DNA of 14,887 nt. Origin: Planctomycetota bacterium (GTDB lineage Bacteria; Planctomycetota; PUPC01; DSUN01). The notes beneath the pieces were generated by a model. It worked only from the letters and a program-made list of their open reading frames with translations. It was not told where the DNA came from and did not search any database. This document shows positions 1 to 5,455 of this stretch, one piece after another. The stretch spans positions 1 through 14,887 of the forward strand of contig VGYW01000201.1 in assembly GCA_016872875.1 (NCBI GenBank), given 5' to 3'. Within the stretch, counting starts at the first letter, position 1. Each line of letters opens with the position of its first letter. Position numbers and translations under genes: made by a program.

Positions 1-968
1 TAGTCCCCCACGCCCAGTTGGGGGAGGATTGTGGAGTGCGGCATCGCAGATGCCGCTTTCGATGGCAGCGGAGCGGAACCCCGAGCGTGCTTACGTCTGA
101 ATCGCAGCACGGCAAGGCGCCGGAGGACCCTGAGGTTCGCGGCGTCCCAGTCCTTCCCGCGGGCGTCCAACTTCGGGGTTTCGAGCAGCTTTGGGACATC
201 CGCGAAGCGCTCGTCACACATCAGGAGCCGAAACGCTCCACGCCCGAGCTTGCCGCGCCCGACGTGCTCGTGGCGGTCAACGTGGCTCCCCAGCTCGCGC
301 TTCGCGTCGTTCACGTGGATTGCGCGAATCTGGCAAAGCCCCACGATGCGGTCGAACTCCCCCATCGTCGCAGCGTAGGCGTCGGGCGTCCGCAGGTCGT
401 AGCCGGCGGCGAAGACGTGGCAGGTGTCGAGGCACACCCCCAGCCGCTCGGGGACCCCGACCGCGTCAAGGAGGCGGGCGATGTGCTCGAAGCGGTAGCC
501 CAGCGATGTGCCCTGCCCCGCAGTCGTCTCGAAGAGTATCCCTGCGGGAAACTCTCGCGTCGCGTCGAGGGCCTTTCGCGCCATGGCCGCCACCTGCCTC
601 AGCCCCTCCGCCTCGCCCGCCCCCTGGTGGCAGCCGGGGTGGAGCACCACCCAGCGCAGCCCCAGCGCCGCGGAACGCCGGAGGTCCAGAATCAGCCCAT
701 CCAGCGACTTCGCTGCGGTCGCCTCGTCCCGACTCGCAAGATCGATCAGGTAGTTGGCGTGTGCGATGATCGGCCCGATGCGCGAGGCCGCCCAGGCCGC
801 CCGGAACCGCGCGCAGTCCTCGTCGCTCAACTGCGCCGCGCGCCACTGGACGTTGTTCCTGGTGAACAGTTGGATGGCGGTGCAGCGGAGGGCCACGCCG
901 CGCTCGACGGCCCTGTGGACGCCGCCCGCAATGGACATGTGCGCGCCGAGGAGCAGTGGGCGGCTCAC
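1..968 (-). CDS. nfo: Deoxyribonuclease IV (endonuclease IV, AP endonuclease), 3' end outside window
   Basis: Endonuclease IV cuts DNA 5' of abasic sites in base-excision repair, using three metal ions (usually zinc) in a TIM barrel. Read from GTG at 968, all nine metal ligands of the family are visible at nearly the E. coli Nfo numbering: H70, H110 (HPG), E147 (ETTAGQG), D181 and H184 (DTCH), H218 (HVND), D231 and H233 (DRHEH), and E263 (ETPK). The family N-terminus GAHMSIAGG is at residues 8-16, which argues for the GTG at 968 rather than the internal ATG at 938. That GTG overlaps the stop of the upstream DJ-1/PfpI gene by 4 bases (GTGA), so the two are probably translationally coupled. The core ends near residue 288. 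The frame then stays open for about 32 more codons through palindromic sequence to the window edge, an unusual tail. Family assignment is near certain; the C-terminus is unknown. Confidence 0.95.
   Translation of the reverse strand, partial: MSRPLLLGAHMSIAGGVHRAVERGVALRCTAIQLFTRNNVQWRAAQLSDEDCARFRAAWAASRIGPIIAHANYLIDLASRDEATAAKSLDGLILDLRRSAALGLRWVVLHPGCHQGAGEAEGLRQVAAMARKALDATREFPAGILFETTAGQGTSLGYRFEHIARLLDAVGVPERLGVCLDTCHVFAAGYDLRTPDAYAATMGEFDRIVGLCQIRAIHVNDAKRELGSHVDRHEHVGRGKLGRGAFRLLMCDERFADVPKLLETPKLDARGKDWDAANLRVLRRLAVLRFRRKHARGSAPLPSKAASAMPHSTILPQLGVGD
4..56. repeat. Two palindromic (REP-like) hairpins overlapping the nfo tail
   Basis: Two perfect inverted repeats sit next to each other. 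One has 7-bp arms at 4-10 and 19-25 around an 8-base loop. The other has 8-bp arms at 38-45 and 49-56 around GCA. Both lie inside the open reading frame that extends nfo. No T-tract follows on the minus strand within the window, so a terminator cannot be claimed. Confidence 0.6.
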
Positions 969-1489
969 TTGCTGAGGGCCTCGACGAGTGCCTTGCCGAA
1001 CGCCCCGGCCGCCTGCGGGCCGACCCCGGTGATGACCTTGCCGTCGCGCTCGACCGGCCCCTTGCCCAGGGCGGCGCCGCCCGCCTTCAAGTCACCCTCG
1101 CACGCCGGCCACACCGTCGCTCGCTTCCCCTTAAGCAGCCCGGCCCGCGCGAGCGTCACAGGGGCGATGCAGATTGCCCCCACCAGCTTGTCTGCCTGGG
1201 CGGCGTCCTGGGCGAGAGCGTGAGCGGCCTTGTTGTCCCAATACTCGGTCGCGCCCGAGCCCCCGATGAAGACCACCGCGTCGTAGTCCGCCGCCTTCGC
1301 GTCGCGGAGCAGGATGTCGGCCTTCGCCGTCCCGCCGAGCATTCCGCGCGCCGTGCCGAGCTTCGAGCTCGCCACGGTCACGGTCGCCCCCGCAGCCTCT
1401 AACGCCTTGCGCGGCTCGGCGTACTCCTCGTCGCGGAAGCTCTCGCTCGCGATCAGCAGCAGCACCTTCCTGCCCGTCAGTGCGCCCAT
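965..1489 (-). CDS. DJ-1/PfpI family protein (class I glutamine amidotransferase-like fold)
   Basis: A 174-residue cytosolic protein of the DJ-1/PfpI superfamily, whose members include proteases, deglycases/glyoxalases and redox-responsive chaperones. The exact reaction cannot be read from sequence. The nucleophile elbow is AICIAP with the candidate catalytic Cys107. The acidic partner is probably Glu22 in the DEEYAEP segment, four residues before Pro26 as in DJ-1. The motif VVFIGGSGA (72-80) is the family's conserved strand-turn. Length is normal for a single-domain member. ATG at 1489 is preferred because GGGGGA stands 7 bases upstream and because the open frame further upstream reads through promoter and repeat DNA. 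It is the first gene of a two-gene operon with nfo (4-base overlap), so co-expression with DNA repair is likely. Confidence 0.88.
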   Translation of the reverse strand: MGALTGRKVLLLIASESFRDEEYAEPRKALEAAGATVTVASSKLGTARGMLGGTAKADILLRDAKAADYDAVVFIGGSGATEYWDNKAAHALAQDAAQADKLVGAICIAPVTLARAGLLKGKRATVWPACEGDLKAGGAALGKGPVERDGKVITGVGPQAAGAFGKALVEALSK

Positions 1490-1526
1490 GCACGTTCCCC
1501 CTACAATGCCTCTCCCTCCAAAGAGG

Positions 1527-1554
1527 AGTATACGCGCGCCCGGGCACATTGCAA
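1527..1554 (-). promoter_or_regulatory. Sigma70-type promoter for the DJ-1/PfpI-nfo operon
   Basis: On the minus strand, TTGCAA (1554-1549) and TATACT (1532-1527) are separated by 16 bases. The -10 box lies 37 bases before the ATG at 1489, leaving a short leader that contains the GGGGGA ribosome-binding site. Confidence 0.6.
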
Positions 1555-1580
1555 CCCCCGAGAGTGCGCGTGGCCCATTC

Positions 1581-1830
1581 CTCTTCAATCGTCCTCGTCG
1601 TCGTCCTCGTCGTCGTCGTCGAACCTCTCCGTCGTCCTCGACTCCTCTCTCGTCCCCACGCTCCAGCGTGGGGACGCAACGTCTTGGACGCTCCGGCGTC
1701 CCTCTTTGCGGGGCGGGCGCCCTGAGCCATGAAGAGGACGCAGGAGCGTCGAAGACCTTGCGTCCCGACGGAGGACCGTCCGGACGAGATGGGGGATGGA
1801 GAACGAGGGACGAGGACGATAGGGGAAGAG
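1581..1830. repeat. 250-bp fold-back (nested inverted repeat) element
   Basis: The outer ends are imperfect inverted repeats: CTCTTCAATCGTCCTCGTC at 1581-1599 against the complement of 1809-1830. An inner pair, 1672-1701 and 1736-1765, matches in 27 of 30 positions in inverted orientation. A perfect 10-bp stem (1651-1660 / 1667-1676, loop CTCCAG) is also present. The left end is rich in GTC/CTC triplets. The same end sequence recurs at 10675-10771. No transposase is encoded, so this resembles a MITE or REPIN-type element. It fills the gap between two divergent genes, and their promoters lie just outside it. Confidence 0.7.
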
Positions 1831-1839
1831 CGACAGCGC

Positions 1840-1868
1840 TTGACCCGCAGCTACCCAATGGCTACCAT
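1840..1868 (+). promoter_or_regulatory. Sigma70-type promoter of the phosphatase gene, probably leaderless
   Basis: TTGACC (1840-1845) and TACCAT (1863-1868) are separated by exactly 17 bases. Only six bases lie between the -10 box and the ATG at 1875, so transcription should begin at or next to the start codon. This agrees with the lack of a Shine-Dalgarno sequence there. Confidence 0.55.
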
Positions 1869-1874
1869 CGTACC

Positions 1875-2864
1875 ATGCGCACGATAGCAGCAGGACACCT
1901 CCACAAGCGCCTGCCCATCCTCATTCTCGCGACGTGCGTGGCCCTCGCCCTCGCCGCCTCCGTGGCGCTCGACACTTGCGCCGCGCCCCCCGCCCAGCAG
2001 GACACCTGGGCGGACGTCGAGCGCATCGTGGCCGTGGGCGACGTCCACGGCGACCACGAGCAGTTCCTGAAAGCCCTCCGCGCCGCCGAGGTCATTGACG
2101 CGGAGGGCAACTGGGCCGCAGGCAAGACCCATCTGGTCCAGACTGGCGACGTGCTGGACCGCGGCCCCGACTCCCGCAAGGCCCTCGACCTCCTGATGAA
2201 GCTGGAGGCCCAGGCCGAGAAGGCAGGCGGGCGCGTCCACGCCCTCATCGGCAACCACGAGGCGATGGTGCTCCTCGACGACCTGCGCTACCTCCACCCC
2301 GGCGAACTGGAATCGTTCGGCGGCAAAGATGGCCTCAAGAAGGCGATGAGCCCCGAGGGCGCCTACGGCAAGTGGATTCGCTCCCTCAACAGCGTCATCA
2401 AGATCAACGACACCCTCTTCGTCCACGGTGGCCTGCCGCCCGACTGCGCGAAAATGAGCCTCCGCGAGATCAACGACGCCGTCCGCAAGGACCTCCAGAA
2501 GGGCGACATGATGGGCTTCGCATTCGACTACGCCAGCCCGCTGTGGGACCGCAGCCTGGCCCTGAGCGACGAACAGGAGGTCTCCGACGACCTCAACTCC
2601 GTCCTCAAGCACTTCAAGGCCGCCCGCATCGTCGTCGGCCACTGCGTCACCCGCGATGGCGTGGAGGTCAGGGCCGGCGGCCGCGTCATCCGCATTGACG
2701 TTGGCATGTGCGAGTACTACGGCGGCCCGGCCGCCTGCCTCGTCATCGAGAAGGGCGTCCTCTACGAAGTCCGCCACGCGAAGCCGCGCCGCAAGCTCGA
2801 GCCCGAGCGCCCCGCCCTCAAGCCCGCGGCCCGCCGCCCCCTCCCCTGCCCCCTTGCCGCCTGA
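1875..2864 (+). CDS. Exported calcineurin-like metallophosphatase (PPP / Shewanella-like phosphatase type)
   Basis: A 329-residue phosphatase with the complete dinuclear-metal motif set in order: GDVHG (55-59), GDVLDRG (91-97), GNHE (126-129), VHGG (183-186) and GH (255-256). This is the PPP-family layout, most like bacterial Shewanella-like protein phosphatases; the substrate, a phosphoprotein or small phosphoester, is not determinable. Residues 11-30 are a hydrophobic segment after a basic N-terminus, a signal peptide that places the enzyme outside the cytoplasmic membrane. Cys35 lacks a proper lipobox. The C-terminal 25 residues are Pro/Arg/Ala-rich and probably disordered. The open frame continues upstream, but through repeat DNA. 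ATG 1875 is chosen because of the leaderless promoter and the signal peptide. The next gene starts 12 bases downstream, so they likely form an operon. Confidence 0.9.
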   Translation: MRTIAAGHLHKRLPILILATCVALALAASVALDTCAAPPAQQDTWADVERIVAVGDVHGDHEQFLKALRAAEVIDAEGNWAAGKTHLVQTGDVLDRGPDSRKALDLLMKLEAQAEKAGGRVHALIGNHEAMVLLDDLRYLHPGELESFGGKDGLKKAMSPEGAYGKWIRSLNSVIKINDTLFVHGGLPPDCAKMSLREINDAVRKDLQKGDMMGFAFDYASPLWDRSLALSDEQEVSDDLNSVLKHFKAARIVVGHCVTRDGVEVRAGGRVIRIDVGMCEYYGGPAACLVIEKGVLYEVRHAKPRRKLEPERPALKPAARRPLPCPLAA

Positions 2865-2876
2865 AGGAGCGTCCAG

Positions 2877-3731
2877 ATGCGAGCATTGCGATGGTCCGTG
2901 CTGCTGGGAGTGTGCCTCCTCCTCGGCAAGGTAGTGGCGTCGAGCATCGGCGTGGGGCTGGACTGGCGGACCGGCCTCTTCGTCCAGGAATACTGGCAGG
3001 CCGGCAAGCCCCGCTACCTCATCGCAAACCTCACCCGCGAGCCGGCTAGGATCACGGTCCAGACCGTCAACATAGACGCCCGCGAGGGCGGCCAGGCCTT
3101 CCGCGAGGCGGACCCCATCCCCCAGAAGCCCATCGAAGTCCTCGCCGGTCCCTGGGAGGTCCCCGCCGGCGGGGTGGCCGACGTTGATGCCTCGCCGCTG
3201 CTGGGCAAGGGCCTCGTGGACTTCCGCTCCGGCGCCAAGCGCCTCGGCCTCCTCGACCTCCCCAAGGCAGCCCCTGTCACAGCCACCCCAAACACCATTG
3301 CCACCAACAACGGCATCAACGGCTCCGGCGGGCGGCAGGCCCGAATGTGGTGCGAGCACGCGGCCCTCCGCGTCCCATCCGGCGCCGACATCGAGGTCAA
3401 GCTCCTCACCGCTGCCAACCAGGGGACGATGAAGCTCAGCAGGAAGCTCACCCCCGCCGAGGAAAAGGATGGCGTCGTCACCCGCCCCGCCCACATTCCC
3501 CCCAGCGAAGCCGTCTGCGGGACCCTCACAATCACCTCGACGGACAATGCGGCGGCGATTGACACCGGCAAGCCGCTCAAGGAGCAGGCGCTGCACGCGG
3601 TGGTGCTGCGGCTCAAAGCCCCCGATGTGGTGGCGCCAACCCTCGTGACGTTCGGCGGCTGGACCCAGCACGGGGGCGGCGGCTTCTGGCTCATCCGCGG
3701 CGTCGTCGTCGAGCCGCGCCCCGACAAGTGA
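2877..3731 (+). CDS. Exported protein of unknown function
   Basis: A 284-residue protein I do not recognise. Residues 1-22 form a clear signal peptide (basic start, Leu/Val-rich core, cleavage near VVAS), so it is exported. The mature part is rich in beta-forming segments and ends with Gly-rich (FGGWTQHGGGGFW) and Val-rich stretches, suggesting an all-beta fold. Two Cys residues (in WCEH and VCGT) could pair outside the cytoplasm. There are no catalytic motifs I can name. GGAG stands 7 bases before the ATG, and the gene begins 12 bases after the phosphatase stop, so the two exported proteins are probably co-transcribed and may act together. Third positions are strongly GC, like the neighbours, which supports real coding. 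Confidence 0.8.
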   Translation: MRALRWSVLLGVCLLLGKVVASSIGVGLDWRTGLFVQEYWQAGKPRYLIANLTREPARITVQTVNIDAREGGQAFREADPIPQKPIEVLAGPWEVPAGGVADVDASPLLGKGLVDFRSGAKRLGLLDLPKAAPVTATPNTIATNNGINGSGGRQARMWCEHAALRVPSGADIEVKLLTAANQGTMKLSRKLTPAEEKDGVVTRPAHIPPSEAVCGTLTITSTDNAAAIDTGKPLKEQALHAVVLRLKAPDVVAPTLVTFGGWTQHGGGGFWLIRGVVVEPRPDK

Positions 3732-3766
3732 GCCCCCTCCCAGGGACTCCAAGACACTCCCGCACT

Positions 3767-3889
3767 CCCTCCCGAAGGGCCTGCCCCGAGCGGGGCGAGG
3801 GCTTCCAATACCTTCGGGAGGGTAGCCGGAAGCACTTGCCCGTGCGTCGCGACGTTACCCTCCCAAACGTGCTGGAACGTTCGGGAGGG
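3767..3889. repeat. Pair of REP-like hairpins between converging genes
   Basis: The first unit has perfect 12-bp arms, CCCTCCCGAAGG at 3767-3778 and its complement at 3811-3822. They enclose a smaller GCCCC/GGGGC stem near 3783-3796. The second unit has 13-bp arms at 3858-3870 and 3877-3889 with one mismatch and a 6-base loop. Both share the core CCCTCCC. They lie between the stop of the exported unknown protein (3731) and the end of the minus-strand operon (3906). They could act as a two-way transcription end, but there is no T-tract. Confidence 0.65.
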
Positions 3890-3905
3890 AGTCGGCGCCG
3901 TACTG

Positions 3906-4640
3906 TCAAACCCTGGCGAGCACCCGTTCGGCGATCGTGTGGCGGCGCGCGGCGAAGGGGCCGCCCTCCGGGGCGCGGCTGGCGAGGCGCTGGAGGATGG
4001 GGGCAGCGTAGCGGAGCTCATCAATCGCCAGCGACACGTCCATCTCGCTCAGTGCCAGCACCGTGTAGTGGAAGGGGAAGCGGCGCCAGCGGCCATCGCC
4101 CGTGCGCGAGAGGCGCAACGCCTCCACGCCCGCGCCCAGATGGTGCTCGGCCCGCTCGAGTCCGCCGGCGGCGAGGTGGCGCCAGAGGGCGGCGGTGCAC
4201 TTTCCGCAGCAGTACTGGCCCAGCCAGAGCCGGCCCATGTGCCTCTCGCGCTCCTCGGCGGCGCGGAGGCGCGCCAGCATGCCATCGGTCGCACGGGCCA
4301 GGGCAGCGCCCTCGGTGGCACAGGCTTCCAGCCTGTGTTCCACGGGCAAGATGCCTGTGCCACCAAGCAGGATGAGGGCGCGGCAGGCCTCCTCGCCCAG
4401 AATGTGGGCCGTCGCCGCGCGGGTGGCCACCCGCTCGCCGGTGAAAAGGCGCATGCCCCCGCGGCGGTCCTTCTCAGTTGGGGCGAACATGCCGTGGTAG
4501 GCGCCGGGTAGGCCCTGTCGGGCCGCAATCCAGGCCGCGGCCTCGCGCCGGTCAGCATCGGAGAGCGGCCACCCGAAGAAGTGGGCTTCGTTCACTGCAT
4601 CGAGCGTTGCCGCCAGGCTCTCGGACCTCACCAGGCTCAT
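3906..4640 (-). CDS. Protein of unknown function with an in-frame palindromic repeat
   Basis: A 244-residue, mostly helical, soluble protein with no signal peptide that I cannot assign. Visible features are a Cys cluster QYCCGKC (C144, C145, C148), several His residues, and a C-terminal segment RWRRFPFHYTVLALSEMD (184-201) that looks conserved-protein-like. Residues 93-109 (GGTGILPVEHRLEACAT) are encoded exactly by a 51-bp palindromic repeat. Removing it leaves a smooth 227-residue protein, RALILL joined to EGAALA. The gene starts 13 bases after the HEPN gene stop on the same strand, with only a weak ribosome-binding site (GGGAA), so it is probably the third gene of that operon. Whether it takes part in the MNT/HEPN system is unknown. 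Confidence 0.75.
   Translation of the reverse strand: MSLVRSESLAATLDAVNEAHFFGWPLSDADRREAAAWIAARQGLPGAYHGMFAPTEKDRRGGMRLFTGERVATRAATAHILGEEACRALILLGGTGILPVEHRLEACATEGAALARATDGMLARLRAAEERERHMGRLWLGQYCCGKCTAALWRHLAAGGLERAEHHLGAGVEALRLSRTGDGRWRRFPFHYTVLALSEMDVSLAIDELRYAAPILQRLASRAPEGGPFAARRHTIAERVLARV
4314..4364. repeat. 51-bp palindromic repeat inserted in frame in a coding region
   Basis: Perfect 12-bp arms, GGTGGCACAGGC at 4314-4325 and its complement at 4353-4364, enclose two smaller imperfect hairpins. The length is exactly 17 codons, and its boundaries coincide with codon boundaries of the minus-strand gene 3906-4640. From memory, sequences translating as GTGILPV..H...ACAT occur as dispersed repeats in many PVC-type genomes; I cannot confirm this here. 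Confidence 0.8.
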
Positions 4641-4653
4641 TCGACCACATTCC

Positions 4654-5049
4654 CTACAGGTAGCCTTCCTTCTTCAGTAACCCCTCGGCCTGGATAACGA
4701 ACTCCTCGGCAAGGGTCTGAAGCCTGGCGACCTCTGAATCGTCGGCCTGCTGTGCGAAGTCGTATTCGCTGATCTGCCGTTTCTCAAACGCCTCGCGGAG
4801 CCACCTGTGCATGTCGGTGCGAAGCAGCCCCGTCTTGATGAAGTGCTGGGCAAGGCCGGAAAGCACCCCCCTGTGGCTTGTGTAGGTCTGCCCCTTCGCC
4901 GTCAGGAGGGCCTCGGCACAGTAGAACATCGCGTAGTACAGCCGGGACACCGCTGAATCATAGTCCCCTCCCGTGCGAAGCGCATCCGCCGAGGCAAGGT
5001 AACGGCGTGCTTTGTTGAACATCCGCTCAAGGTCAGAGGGAGAGCTCAT
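4654..5049 (-). CDS. HEPN domain protein, partner of the adjacent MNT
   Basis: A 131-residue all-helical HEPN protein (PF05168-like). Recognisable segments are SRLYYAMFYCAEALL (35-49), the SHRGV segment (58-62) and RQISEYDF (91-98), all typical of the small HEPN proteins encoded beside minimal nucleotidyltransferases. In characterised type VII toxin-antitoxin pairs the HEPN partner is an RNase silenced by AMPylation. However, a canonical R-x4-6-H catalytic motif is not obvious here: the nearest is R77-TDM-H81, with three intervening residues. RNase activity is therefore uncertain. The ATG at 5049 overlaps the MNT stop as ATGA. A longer frame upstream exists but lies entirely inside the MNT gene. 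Confidence 0.88.
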   Translation of the reverse strand: MSSPSDLERMFNKARRYLASADALRTGGDYDSAVSRLYYAMFYCAEALLTAKGQTYTSHRGVLSGLAQHFIKTGLLRTDMHRWLREAFEKRQISEYDFAQQADDSEVARLQTLAEEFVIQAEGLLKKEGYL

Positions 5050-5390
5050 ACGAGAACCCCCTCCCTGCGGATACTCTCGAAGAGCGGATCGCGCCGCTCC
5101 TGGAGCCACGACTGGGGGACGGGGTAGCTGGCAATGAGAACGTCGTGCTTCAGGCAAAGGTCGCCCAGTAGAGGGCTGAGCCTGTCCAACTCTGTGTAAG
5201 GCCTGGGGTCACCCTCCAGCGCGATCAGCACGTCTACGTCCGAGTCCGCCGTCGCCGTGCCTCGTGCGAAGGAGCCGTAGAGGTACAGCCCCCGGAAGCG
5301 CTCCCCATAGACAGCGGCGAGCGCCTCCTTGAGTTCGTCAAGGGCGGCCCGCACCGAGGCCGGAAGAGGACGCTTCTGCCGACGGACCAT
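5046..5390 (-). CDS. Minimal nucleotidyltransferase (MNT, MntA-like)
   Basis: A 114-residue nucleotidyltransferase of the MNT/KNTase fold. The active-site pattern GSx10DxD is intact: G39-S40 in YGSFARG, and D51 and D53 in SDVDVLI. D83 in KHDVLIA probably supplies the third acidic residue. In the MntA-HepT type, such enzymes transfer AMP to the HEPN partner and neutralise it. The ATG at 5390 has a strong Shine-Dalgarno sequence, GGAGG, 5 bases upstream. A promoter lies at 5415-5443, and the stop overlaps the HEPN start by 4 bases. The pair is therefore a self-contained, translationally coupled module. The enzymatic assignment is firm; the antitoxin role is inference from gene order. Confidence 0.9.
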   Translation of the reverse strand: MVRRQKRPLPASVRAALDELKEALAAVYGERFRGLYLYGSFARGTATADSDVDVLIALEGDPRPYTELDRLSPLLGDLCLKHDVLIASYPVPQSWLQERRDPLFESIRREGVLV

Positions 5391-5414
5391 GCTCGCCTCC
5401 TTCGAACGATCCCT

Positions 5415-5443
5415 ATGCTACCAACAGCCGCGAGGCCTGTCAA
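5415..5443 (-). promoter_or_regulatory. Strong sigma70-type promoter of the MNT-HEPN operon
   Basis: On the minus strand, a consensus TTGACA (5443-5438) is followed by a 17-base spacer and TAGCAT (5420-5415). It sits in the gap between the Kelch gene stop (5456) and the MNT start (5390), giving the module its own promoter. Confidence 0.65.
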
Positions 5444-5455
5444 CGGCTTCCGGCC

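Noticed and set aside
18..1223. Long plus-strand open frame (401 codons)
   Set aside because: It is antisense to nfo and the DJ-1/PfpI gene, whose catalytic motifs are complete. The translated product is Arg/Pro-rich shadow sequence.
1586..1620. Triplet GTC/CTC repeats resembling a short array
   Set aside because: The units are three bases long without spacers and belong to the arm of a fold-back element; not CRISPR.
1851..3752. 633-codon minus-strand open frame
   Set aside because: Mirror of the phosphatase and the exported unknown protein in high-GC DNA. It has no recognisable domain and lies opposite clear PPP motifs.
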